Shown: in pieces, positions 32,379 through 42,876 of the stretch
How positions within the stretch are numbered: position 1 is the first letter of the stretch
Layout of the letters: every line of letters begins with the position of its first letter
Origin: Mantis religiosa
Lineage: Eukaryota > Arthropoda > Insecta > Mantodea > Mantidae
Length of the DNA: 64,000 bases
Direction of reading: 5' to 3'
NCBI GenBank assembly: GCA_030765055.1
Contig: CM060958.1
Span: 111,607,627-111,671,626, forward strand
Program-made: the position numbers and the translations under genes
The notes under the pieces: generated by a model
Told to the model about the DNA's origin: nothing
The model's database searches: none
Seen by the model: the letters and a program-made list of their open reading frames with translations, nothing else

Positions 32379-33217
32379 ATAATACAAATAAAATATTTAG
32401 TGATTATTTTCCACTTATCTTAAGAAGTTGATGACAATACTTCTATATTCTATTTGAAATTAATTTCGTAGGCATATGCCCACATCTTCAGTCAAACACA
32501 CTTCGTTGTCAAGGATACCATGTACTTACGTATTTACGTATTACCAACATCTGAAGGCGAAACAAACCTAAAAACAGAATAAATTGCGAGTATGTCAAAA
32601 TTCTATACGCGATTTTTATTTTTTGGAATAAATATTTTTTCCCAAACCATTAAATCTATGGGAATATTTGTTTAAATAATTTAACTTAGGGATTTATTTC
32701 ATGGCTAAATGACCAAAAATGATCTGCCACGGCCGATTTATCAATTTGTTTATATCTAATGTTACGAAAATTTTCCAGAAAGAAAGAACATTTTCGTAAC
32801 ATTAGATATAAACAAATTGACAAATCGGCCGTAGCGGATCATTTTTGGTCATTTAACCATTAAATAAATCCCTAAGTTAAATTATTAAAACAATTAAATG
32901 TTCCCATAGATTTAATGGTTTGGGAAAAATATTTATTCTAACAATAAAAATCGCGTAATGAACTTTGACATACCGGCAACTGATTCTCCTTTTAGGTTTG
33001 TTTCGTCTTCAGATGTTGGTAATACTAAATACGTAAGTACATGGTATCCTTGACAACGAAGTGTGTTTGACTGAAGATGTGGGCAAATGTCTACGAAATT
33101 AATTTCAAATAGAAGATAGAAGTATTGTCATCAACCTTTTAAGATAAATGGAAAATAATCACTAAATATTTTATTTGTATTATATTTATTCTTTCACTGT
33201 AACTAGCTTCATTTTCT
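32379..33217. repeat. hairpin element: ~392-bp inverted arms with 20-bp spacer
   Basis: The left arm 32379-32770 and right arm 32791-33184 are inverted copies of each other at roughly 90% or more. The apex is TTTTCCAGAAAGAAAGAACA. The outer ends read ATAATACAAATAAAATATT. The arms are AT-rich and non-coding. A 33-nt tag directly after the right arm (33185-33217, CACTGTAACTAGCTTCATTT at its core) also follows the shorter hairpin at 39679-39862. It could be a fold-back or MITE-like element. The superfamily is unknown. Confidence 0.9.
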
Positions 33218-34398
33218 GTGTAAATGACATAGCTTTTATGGTTATTGCTTCATCACTTTTTGCCATAATGCAGTTTAATTTAGACAAAAACATACGGCAG
33301 AAAACTTAGATTTTCTTTTACTGCTTCTCTAACACTGGGATCCATGATATGATCTACAAGTGCACTTACTCTGTTTCCAAAGTGACCACTCTAATATTTC
33401 ACATTTGGCTCTCGGAGTAAATTTGGGAAAAAACAAGATGAGCCGCAGGTTTTTGTTTAGATTGAAATTCTAATATTGGATCTGTTATCAATCTGCAATT
33501 TTCAGAAGCAAATGTTGTCTGTACCTTTACAATATTGCAGCACTTAGAATCGCAAAAATGATTATTTAACACATTTTGTGCAGGAACTGAAAGCTTTCCT
33601 TTTTTTTTTAGGAAAGAAGTCGACATTTGCATCAAAATAGCTGGCAGTGTAAACTACTGAATTAAACCAGCTAGACCAGCGTGTCAGTACAGGCAATAGG
33701 AACAGTTGTAGCTTCTAAATCTGGGTGGTTTACAGTGTAATATTGTTTGTATTCGTTTTCTAACTTTCGGGCATTTCAGAACAAATTCTTAAGCTCTGAG
33801 ACACAATATTTTCATGTTAATGTAATGTATGAGAATAGCTTCCTAGAAGTTCAGTACCTTTAGTCAGCACAATAGGAGTTTTTTGCTGTGCACGGTGTGG
33901 TATCCAATAAATAACATTTCCAGTTAGCCTACGACAAACAGTTCTCTGTATCTTGAACCAGCCGGATGCTGTGCTGTCAATTTATTGTTCCACCGCTTAG
34001 CTGCTATTTCAGTGCGCATGATGACGTCACTGTATTGGCTTTGTTGAGTGTTAAATTTTATCTTGCATTCGTTAAATTTGTAAACTTTTTCTTTTTCACA
34101 ACTTCCAGCTAAATGCTATGGAGACATGAATGTTTAAGTTCCATTAAGGCAATTTGTAACAAATGTACATTTTTCTATGAAGACTAAAAATAATAGAAAT
34201 TTTCTCAATTATGGCTAAAAATATTATACTCGAAAAAAAAAGAATGAAAAGTTCACAAAAATTCGCGAAAAAATAGCTGAAAACAAAACGTCTTGCCTCT
34301 GTGTATATCCGTGCATGCAGATAATGCAACAGAGTGATAGAGACATTGTTATTAGAGAGTTAAAATATGGAAAAATAACTGAAAATTGGGAAGACGTG
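33218..34398. other. intron 1, unassigned
   Basis: A minus-strand frame at 33399-33635 (78 codons) has no domain I recognise. An A-rich stretch at 34229-34240 and other low-complexity DNA lie near 34.2 kb. Nothing else is supported. Confidence 0.3.
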
Positions 34399-34954
34399 AG
34401 TAAAAACAGTGGATGGGTCCATACTAGTTTTTCTGGACACTCAGTGCTTGATACCAATACATGATATTTTCCACGATACTCGATACTTCGATTCTGTCAT
34501 TTCTACTTCTAGTTACAATACAAAATAAAATGTTATTATGTAATGCCAAAGAAATTAATTAGGTACACGTGTTTACTAGACAAAATTTAATGCATCAGTG
34601 TACTCATTTTTAAGCTTTGCATTAGACAGTTGAAAGTGAAATGTGTTTTTAAACAGTCCATTTTTATATACTTTAGTTCAAAAATACTAGCCTTTTCACT
34701 CTTTCGAGGTCAAGCCTATTTCATTTTCTGTTACACATGAGTCCTGTTGTGTTAAATAGTCATTCCGTGAAATCTGTTGCAGGTGGAACACACACACACA
34801 TATTTAGCAGCACTTTTTTTTTAGTTCTGGAAATTTTTAATATGCTTTGCAGTAATCTAGTACACTATAATCTTCGCAAAAGTTGAAGGCATATAGAGGC
34901 GGGCTGTACTGCAGACTCCAGCCAATTCTAAGCTTGCCCCGCCTAGCAGCTCTG

Positions 34955-35183
34955 CCATGGATTTATCTTTGGTAATAGATATCTCTCAGATAACGCACTA
35001 ATTACTCCACGTGGAGTGAACATATATCTGCCATTTGTGATTTCTACGAATTCCATTGGCTGAAGTGATGCGTTCATTGGTGCTTAGCACAGAGCCGGGA
35101 GGTCCGTCAGTACCCCTCTCACTCTTATAAGAATAATCAGTGTGTTATCTGAGAGGTTTCTATTACCAAAGATAAAGCCGTGG
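34955..35183. repeat. ~53-bp inverted repeat pair (MITE-like hairpin)
   Basis: 34955-35007 and 35131-35183 pair with about seven mismatches, sharing TTTATCTTTGGTAATAGA and CTCTCAGATAAC. The spacer is 123 bp. It may be a small MITE or a remnant of the enclosing element. Confidence 0.75.
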
Positions 35184-36175
35184 TAACCGTTCGAGCAGCG
35201 CGACTATACACGCATCTCACGCGCTTGAACTGAGAACATTATATTAATTAATTACGCTCCAATAAATGTTTGAAAAATGACAGATGACAATCTTATAATA
35301 AAGAACTTTATTTTATGATCATGACCGTACAAAAGTCCTATCTCTATGATACTTATAACTCAAGCGATGCACTTCTTATCTTCATGTGGTTATGGTTACA
35401 GCCAACATCCATCCATTCAACACAGATAAGCCTGAAAAACAACACCATTCTTTTCTCATAACATTTATCTCAAGTATAAATAAATAATGCACCTACTATT
35501 AAAGCAAAAGTCACGCAGTTTGAAACAGAGTTAATTTTCAGTTCGTTTACAGAGTAGAGATGTCGTTTTGTTAAATTGAATGGCTTCGTTAAGTCGTGTG
35601 TTGAATTCGAGCTGAAATATTGGTAATATTACAGTAAATTATTATTATCTTTTTTTCCAGTGTTTGTGATCCGAGTGCGCAAACATGTCCCTCGAAGCTG
35701 GGAAAAGTGATTTTTCGATCAATGAACATAAGTGACTCATTCCCAGGGCAGACAAATTATATTTAATATGAACAAGTTTTTACGAAAGCTCTCCAATTTA
35801 GGATATAGGGCAACAGTACATTTTTAAAATCCCAGCAATTAACTCTGTAACCTTGTGATGTAGGTAGTGTACACACAGTGTCACGAATTTGTAGTGAAAC
35901 AGCTTCATCCTTAGAAAGAGTGAGCGTGCCTGTACTTCAAGCTCCTGGAAAGATCCATGAAGCCGGAAAGCGAGTTTCTGGATTGGAAACCGTGCTTGCT
36001 GTCCCACTGCTGTGACGTTTGTCAAGGCAAGATCTTAATGTATTAGGAATATTTAATGTGTTGTTTAATTACGGTAAGAATAACCAAAACCTTTTGCTGG
36101 CGGGTAAAACTGCTCTCAGAACCTCTGCCTGTACACGTACTACGCTTGGCAACAGCGCTCCGCTAGAGCATTGGC
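35184..36175. other. interior of the hAT-like element, no coding recognised
   Basis: The minus frame 35798-36025 (75 codons) has no known domain. No tRNA-like boxes or repeats were seen. Confidence 0.3.
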
Positions 36176-36807
36176 CAGCGTTCATATGCAGCAGACCAGC
36201 AGAAGAATCAAGTCGTCCAGGTTTACCTGGACGGAGTGGTTTCGCCCAGCACCTAGCCGCTTAGTGCGGCTTTATCTGAGCAGTTTAGTAGTTGTCGTTT
36301 GTCTCAAGCGTTTGTGTCAGGGCATAGGTTTCCCTGATCTATTGGGTTAAGCCGCTCAGGCTGCCGCCTGGGGTATGTATTCCCAAGGCCGCCTTCACCC
36401 GAACTCCCCGCTTGAAGGAGGTCAGAGTGCAGACAGCACGATCAGAGGGGGTAGGAAACTGTGTGAGGGTATTATATAGACCCATTTCTGGTTCTGGGGT
36501 TTATGGTGGGATGGAGAGAACCCCTCCAGGCTAATAGCCCATGGCGTCCTTGGGGAGTTTGTATCTCCTCCTCCTGCGAGAAGCTCTGTGGTCATACTGA
36601 CCCAAAGTGTTGAACAGCTGGTTGGAATTGGTAGACAGATTTTGGTGGAGGGTTCGAGATCTCTCTCTTACCATGTCCACTATGTAAGGGATTTGGGAGT
36701 ATTCGTGTAGGATGTGAGTAGGGCATCTGCGCCCAGTACCGTAGATCATCCTTAACGCCCGATTCTGCCCGATCTGTAGTCTGCGGATGGTGGTCAGCGT
36801 TCATATG
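36176..36807 (-). mobile_element. 5'-truncated LINE with 13-bp target duplication
   Basis: CAGCGTTCATATG flanks the element at 36176-36188 and 36795-36807. The minus strand encodes RRLQIGQNRALRMIYGTGRR, PTHILHEYSQIPYIVD and LGQYDHRASRRRRRYKLPKD, a Jockey-type post-RT C-terminus, followed by a ~350-bp 3' UTR. The LINE itself is 36189-36794. Confidence 0.9.
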
Positions 36808-37570
36808 TCTAACTTTTGCGAGCGGTATAGAAAGAGGAGGTAACGAATCGCCGTTAAGATATGCAGTGATTTCTTCTTCGGAGCTGTAACTGGCAGTGAA
36901 TTTGACACACGATTATTTTCTTGCATAATGTTGCCACTACATTCCTGGCCATTTCTCGGTCTGTGCAATGTTCTACTTGCGGCAATAACATTCTGTGATT
37001 TTAAAATAAAATATTACCGAACTATCGAAAATGTATCGAGATAATTTGCTGATATCGATACAATGCGAGTATCTTGAGTATCGAGATATTGGAATTATCG
37101 ATGACTCATCCCTAGTAAAATCACTTAGCAAATATTTTAGAACAATATTTGAGTAGTAGGAGGGGTCAACGTTGAAAATGTGTAAGAAAAGGCTACACAA
37201 TACAGAAGATCAAAAGCATAGATAATTTACTATGGTGTATCCTGTCTTAGAAGCGCATTTGATGTAAACAAAAGACTCTACAATCTTCCGCGTTAACCTA
37301 AGGTATATATCAGCTCAGAGAAACTGTTCATTACTGCGTGTATTCAGAAGATAGTTGAACTCCACATGGAATTAAACAGAAGTACTGCCTTTTTAGTCTT
37401 ACATTCACACAGTTTCCTATTTAAGATTATTAAAGCGTTTCGAAAATGTACAAGACACCTAACCTAAAATTTAAAATGTTATAGCTGTATTGACGTGATT
37501 TTCTTCTTCTCGCGAATAGATAATGACGTCACTTGTGTACATCAAGTTGTATTCTAAGTTTTTTTTGTTG

Positions 37571-37650
37571 TAATTTACGTCCTCCCAACATAAAGTCATA
37601 TCGGATGGTGAATGACAGGGTGAAATGATGCTCAAATGATCCCAGGGTGT
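37571..37650 (-). repeat. SINE-B 3' fragment
   Basis: TTTACGTCCTCC, then GTCATATCGGATGGTGAATG and GATGCTCAAATGATCCCAGG match the SINE-B 3' part. The head is missing. The surrounding 37122-37570 and 37651-38130 show nothing else. Confidence 0.85.
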
Positions 37651-38112
37651 ATTCTAAGGGTAGAGGGATTATATTGTAGGCTTCAAAGAGTAAAAGAGCG
37701 TACAAAGATCAAATTTTTACTATAGCTGAAATGAAACTGGAAAATAAACTCAAAGTAATGATGCAGAAAAACTAGTGGTTATCCCATATACCCGTATTGC
37801 CAACTAGTGCTAAGCAAAAGTCACAAAAACAAAATATAGCCCATAATTAATGAAAGGAGTGTATTTAATATTTAATAATTGTAAAAGGAATATTCAGTCC
37901 TTTTACCAGAAAAATTTCTGAAATTTCGAACGAGTAAACACTATTTTGTAAAATCGTAACATCGTTTCCCCATACATTGCACGCGTATTTAAGCTGATTC
38001 CTGGCTTTAACAGAGTTAGACGGACCAAAAATCGATCTCTGCACTGGAATTTGGAAGGAAGAGGGCTGCGACTGCAAACTCTACCTTTTTCAGGGCTTGA
38101 TGCTACCGGTTC

Positions 38113-38397
38113 TTAGCAGCAATCTACTGATTGCCCAGGACAAGAAGGCGAGCTAGAGGTATGTGTATCGTTATCACTTTTTTCTATCCGTGCAAGTGAA
38201 AATATGTGTATTGTCAATCTGGTGGACCTATCATCTGTTGCCGTATTCACAATGATGTAATCTATAACATTCGACACGATTCCGTCTGTGCGACTGCTTC
38301 CCCCCCTCCATTCAATATCCAGCTTCTGCTTCCTGAACTTTCTTGCTTTTTCTCGGGCGATGGACTTCCAGAAGGGGAATAAATTTCCTTTCCTCAT
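38113..38397 (-). pseudogene. unrecognised coding remnant in element X
   Basis: This 94-codon frame contains FWKSIAREKARKFRKQKLDI, a Lys/Arg-rich stretch, then EWRGGSSRTDGIVSNVIDY. I do not recognise the family. Its position at the end of element X and in the same orientation as 41210-41504 suggests a C-terminal exon or remnant of that element's protein. Confidence 0.3.
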
Positions 38398-39678
38398 TTA
38401 TTCGTTATAATTAACGCCACGTTTTTGCAAGAAATTCACCATATCGTTCTTGGTAGAACATTTGGGCACTTTTCAGAAAAGATTCAATGTACAAAATTAC
38501 AACTAAAGATGCTAAGTGTGGAATAAACATTTTTTCAACCACTTCAACCACTTTGGTGGTTCATTGGTCATAGTAATCCACACTAGTGCTTCTTGCCTTA
38601 CAGAGCAGTTTCTCTACATTCACAAACCCCTTCTTCCCTCCAGCATGAATCGTAAAACAAACTGAGTGCCTGCATTGTAACTTTCGGCAACTTCAAAAAC
38701 CCCATCATCTGCCAAAACCTCTTCTCAGGCTACTGCCCAACCAAGCTTCAACTAAATAAGTTTCCACTAGATTTCCGCAAAACTTTAATATCTACACAAG
38801 ATACATACTCATGCCACGTAGAATTTTAGGTTTCACAATTAAAATATTCTGTTTGCTTTCACATTTTCTCCACTTGAAGCAAATATTTTTAAGACTCTTA
38901 TCAAAGATATTACGACCCAAGGGAAATGTATCCTGTGCTTCACAATCGAAGTTTCTTTGCACCGCCACTGATGTTCATGTAACGAACAATAACACTATCA
39001 AGTCATAATGTATGTTAATGCTAGTATTGCTACACCTCACCAGCTTATATTCTATGCTCGCCAAACTCCTCTCCCCTCAAACACACAGAGCTGAGTCCCT
39101 ACAGTCTGATTTTTAAAAGAAGATACATGAGGGTCATCTGTTTCTCCACGAGGGTGCTGCAATAGTGCCCAGCAGATCCCCTTTCCTTATCCTCTCAACA
39201 CTCGAGACATAAACAAGGGTTCGAGTTATCAAACCTCAACAAAAATATGCACAGTTAATCTGTATTAGCTTACTTTAAGAACAAATAACTTGTTTATACA
39301 TTCACTCCGTTATAGCGTCTTCACATATGAGTTCTAAATGATTTCTGCGCTATGTAACTAATATTTCATACATACCGATATTGTTGCTATAGGGGAGATG
39401 CGCCCAGTACCGCACAGTGCCCAGTACCGCACGGTGTCAGTATCTCGTAGTTGCCGATATATAGTAGAAGCTCATGGTGTGTATTTAGACAAACAACTAT
39501 CTTTTTTACCAATGGAAAGTTTACCCTCCTGTTTGACCGTTGAATCAGAAGTTATTGTTCAGAGAAGTCGTATAGTGAACTGGAGCTCTGCTGTTTATAA
39601 CCTGCTGACATTGCTGCTGCCTTGTCCGGTGAGGAACTAAGTAAGTATTTGTACTCATATTACAAAATACAATTACAA

Positions 39679-39903
39679 AAATATAAATATTTGCTACTAA
39701 GGCTCCACTTATCTTAAGAAATTGATGTTAATACTTCTTTCTAATGGAAATCTATTTCGAAAGTGATTTGCTTTGGCAACAGATTTCCATTAGAAAGAAG
39801 AAACAAGTATTAACATCAGTTTCTTAAGATAAGTGGAGCCTTAGTAGCAAATATTTATATTTGTGTAATATTTATTGTTTCACTGTAACTAGCTTCATTT
39901 TCT
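39679..39903. repeat. short hairpin element with the same tag as 32379-33217
   Basis: The arms 39679-39753 and 39781-39862 are inverted (AATATAAATATTTGCTACTA, CCACTTATCTTAAGAA). The arm portion CCACTTATCTTAAGAA and TTGATG also occurs in the 32-kb arms, and the 33-nt tag at 39871-39903 is shared with 33185-33217 (one or two differences). It is inserted in the pogo element. Confidence 0.85.
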
Positions 39904-40065
39904 TAGTAACAAAATATAATTTCGGTTTAAAAGAATCGCGCCGTGCTGTGACGTTATATATACGTACGTGTGAGTTGCTCAGTACCGGACGATAGCAATT
40001 TTGTCAGTACCGTACGCGAAGGTATATTTTTATCCCCTGAACTTGCACCGACATTAGATTAATTT

Positions 40066-40344
40066 TTGTTTATGGGCATTCCTGTCAACATGGAGGCCAA
40101 AAAGAAAGGAAAATGGTTAGAAGAAAATATGAAACAAGCAGTAAAGAATGTGATGGAAAGATCAATGAGCCTGGGACTAGCAATATATGTTGCTGAAACA
40201 TTAACATCGACTCTACATACGTTGATTTTGCAGGAAAAGGCACAAAGACAGAAGAACAAACCAATAGCAAAGGGACGCAAGACTAACATTAATAAAACGA
40301 TACAGAACATAGCTCTAACTCTGTGCCAACGGAAACTGGAGTAA
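40066..40344 (+). pseudogene. pogo transposase N-terminal piece, psq-type helix-turn-helix
   Basis: This frame of 92 codons reads KKKGKWLEENMKQAVKNVME and RSMSLGLAIYVA, the pattern of the psq/CENP-B-type HTH that opens pogo-family transposases (basic start, W, then two helices). The third helix (normally VPxSTLxDR) is degraded to LTSTLHTL. It ends before any catalytic DDE motif. Such domains bind the transposon's own ends. Confidence 0.7.
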
Positions 40345-40412
40345 TGAAGAGTCTTAGAAGAATAAAAAAGATAAAGTTTGGAACAAAAACCAGTGTTGAT
40401 TGAAGTGTTCTA

Positions 40413-40544
40413 ACAGAGTGTATCATTTGTTTAGTAATAACAGACGACGCTTGCGTTCAGTGTGTATCGTGCAAGGGTTGGGCACATATTGAATGTACAG
40501 CGCAAGAGAACATTGATTTTTATAGATGTGATCACTGTATTTAA
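40413..40544 (+). pseudogene. PHD-like zinc finger remnant of the pogo transposase
   Basis: A 43-codon open stretch without start codon reads TECIICLVITDDACVQCVSC and KGWAHIECTAQ, ending CDHCI and a stop. The Cys and His spacing (C-x2-C, C-x2-C, H-x4-C, C-x2-C) fits the C4HC3 PHD type found at the C-terminus of some insect pogo-like transposases. It is separated from the HTH piece by about 70 bp, so the entire DDE domain is deleted. Confidence 0.7.
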
Positions 40545-41209
40545 AAATGTTTCATTAGCTCTAATAACATTTTTATTTTGTTGTGATAATCTCTAGAGAA
40601 CGTTTTGAAAAATATATTGTCATGTTACCATGTTCTGTTTTTATCTCAAAAATACAATAATTATGATATGAATAATTATCTTGTGATTTATTATGCGGTT
40701 CCTCTTCCTTTATTTAGAAATATGTATTTATTTACGTCTGTCCGGTACTGGGAAACAATTTTCGAGATGCGCAGTTATCACTAATATTTAATAATATTTA
40801 ATTGTTCTCCATTGCATTTTCTTTGATTTTTTTTTAAAAAAAAACTTAGGTGTGCGGTACTGGGCGCATCTCCCCTACATCGTAAGTTGACATTCCCGCA
40901 CAGTGCGGTATTTCTCCATAGCAACACATATAGGCGATGCACGTACTAAAATCTAACATTTATCTTCAATTATATTTATTAATATTTCAGATAATATCTT
41001 AACTACTAAAATTCAGATTGATATAAATACATATAGTGCAAAAAAATGTGCAACACACACAACGGAATCTCGAGAATTGAAAAACCCGGTGCAAGCGCCT
41101 CGTGTTTTAAACCTTTCCTCGTTCCGTATACATTAATATCGCAATATACTATTATTAATTACTTTGTTAATTGACATGTTCATATGAACGCTGTCGATAT
41201 GCTGGAATT

Positions 41210-41504
41210 TTAACCCACAGGAATTCTTTTACGTGCAAGCATATCTACTGACATGTGACTGTCGTTTTTGGATAAAAGGAAGAAGCTGTTCATTGATAAG
41301 GAGCAAACCCTCGTCTTCCTGTCCAAAGAATTCTCTAAGAGAACAGACAAAATCTCTAGCTTGGCTATGCAATGTAACACCCCAACCGTAAGTTGATCTT
41401 TGTCTCGGGCCATGATTCCTCGGTCCACCTCTAATCCTACCGCCACTACATCTTGCTTCCATAAAAAGGTATTTTAATTGTGTTTTAACAAAGTAGGCTA
41501 ACAA
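41210..41504 (-). pseudogene. possible transposase N-terminus (element X)
   Basis: The 91-codon frame contains GWGVTLHSQARDFVCSLREF and FGQEDEGLLLI. The string HSQARxxVxxxxxFF with a following acidic stretch resembles the N-terminus of a group of insect DDE-type repeat proteins. This is from memory of the pattern and is not certain. It ends at a stop after HVSRYACT. No catalytic residues are present. Confidence 0.4.
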
Positions 41505-41869
41505 TACATTGTGCTACTGCATACTCAAGCAAAATGTTTCCCACATACAACTAGCGATAACTGACCTGAGGAGTATGTAATTCATCAGCGTATCCAATCT
41601 GGCAACCTTTGTTTATGTTACCATAGCAATGACCTTTCCTTCATACTCTTCGCGTACCTTTCCTGATGACCTTCATGTATCTTCATTTAAAAATCAGACT
41701 GTACCAGTACCTCTCACTACAGTTACTGCAACAAATAGTAGAACTGGCAGCATGGGTGACTCATATGCACTCTCATACCCTCATTTCCTAGTAAACAGAT
41801 CCGCTACCGCAGGAGATACAGTTCAAGCTCCTCTGCCCTTCATAGCCCTCTCGTTTTTGCAACTCTGAA

Positions 41870-42590
41870 CGTACTAAATTCTAAGAACGCCTTGAGCGAT
41901 TTTCCCTTCAACATGATTTCACTAGAACCCTAATTGCCTTTGTTTAACTACTATTCTCTGCTAAATTTCATTTCATTCTTCTTATTTATCAATCTTCCCA
42001 TCATTTGTTTTTAAAATTTAGCAGTGAATAATTCTGCTACATAAAAATAAAGCACTCATGTGTAAATAGTCATTTGAGTATAAAATATACACTATATTTT
42101 AAAGTGTATGCGTTTTCTGTCTCGAAAATTGAAATTAAGTAATAAAGAAATGCTTGAGAATAGGTAAATGGTATAGCAAATAGAGCGCTTGTTATGTTAT
42201 AGACTTGTTTCTCTTAAGCACACGTAGATGAAGTATGGTACAAAGCAAGCTACAGGAACAGCTGACAGGTTTCCTTACTGATCTACTTATATAACCTTGA
42301 GAACACGAGTTACCTTGAACTGTGTGGATTTTCGCCAATATGTGCCGATTAAGTTGAAAACTGGTCTGATTACAGGCTGCTCTTTCTGCGTCTGCCAAGT
42401 ATTTCATCACCCGCCTTGCATCTCTACATTTTACACCGTCTTTTGTTCTGCAAGTGTTGCTAGGAATCTTTTAAGGAAACCCGAGAGGGAAACGGTATCT
42501 TTTTTCTTTTCTAATGACGAAAAGTATCTAAATTTTTTGGGATAAATTATATTTACTGGTAATTTATAATTAATGAGAGGGTCTGGACTG
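41870..42590. other. intron 1, no recognised element
   Basis: AT-rich sequence. The overlapping frames at 42192-42545 on both strands show no domain. Confidence 0.35.
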
Positions 42591-42790
42591 GATATCTCTA
42601 CGGAGAGGATTCGGCACAGAGGTCCAAACTTGGCCCATCCTATCTACGCCCCCAAGTGGGGAACCCCTAAGAGAAAGGATGAGGCGAGATGAGACAGAGG
42701 GTGGTCGGCCTAAAGAGCCAAGACAGTTCAGAGGGCACGGTCCCTACAATTTACCAGTTGGAAACTCCCAGGCAGGCCAGTAGAATCGGT
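42590..42790 (-). repeat. repeat family R4, copy c
   Basis: On the minus strand it reads GGGAGTTTCCAACTGGTAAA, then TGTAGGGACCGTGCCCTCTG, followed by CATCCTTTCTC, TTGGGGGCGTAGATAGGAT and CCGAATCCTCTCC, colinear with 1429-1610. Confidence 0.65.
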
Positions 42791-42876
42791 ACCTGTACCT
42801 CTATATTTTGATAATGATGCTAAGGACATTTTAATATTTTAAAAACCAAGTATTTAATTATATAGTTTATTAATAA

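Larger units (their letters stand above)
34399..37121. mobile_element. hAT-like element remnant with near-perfect 8-bp target duplication
   Basis: The left end CAGTGGATGGGTCC begins at 34407, preceded by AGTAAAAA. The right end GACTCATCCCT stops at 37113, followed by AGTAAAAT (7 of 8). Sub-terminal regions on both sides carry repeated CGATAC/TATCGA motifs. The left sub-terminal sequence (GATATTTTCCACGATA, TTTCTACTTCTAG) matches, inverted, the right end of the hAT at 50.2-50.3 kb. No transposase was recognised inside. A LINE and a hairpin are nested in it. Confidence 0.6.
39392..40875 (+). mobile_element. pogo-type DNA transposon, 25-bp perfect TIRs, transposase core deleted
   Basis: The TIRs at 39392-39416 and 40851-40875 are perfect 25-bp inverted repeats beginning GGGGAGATGCGCCCAGTACC. 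The TA target duplication is at 39390-39391 and 40876-40877. The motif CAGTACCG recurs near both ends. Coding survives at 40066-40344 (psq-type HTH) and 40413-40544 (PHD-like zinc finger), while the DDE domain between them is gone. A hairpin element (39679-39903) is inserted near the left end. The low decay of the TIRs suggests recent mobility, in trans. Confidence 0.92.
38133..41860. mobile_element. element X, long copy with a pogo inserted
   Basis: The left end GCCCAGGACAAGAAGGCGAG and the following ~80 bp match the left end of 62409-63213. The right part, 41700-41850 (GGCAGCATGGGTGACTCA, CACTCTCATACCCTC, CTAGTAAACAGATCCGC), matches 63060-63190 near that element's right end. The segment is therefore one element disrupted by the pogo at 39392-40875. 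The exact right terminus is lost. Possible coding is at 38113-38397 and 41210-41504 (minus). Confidence 0.55.

Noticed and set aside
36019..36264. Plus frame of 81 codons
   Set aside because: It spans the target-site duplication and 3' end of the inserted LINE, so it mixes unrelated sequences.
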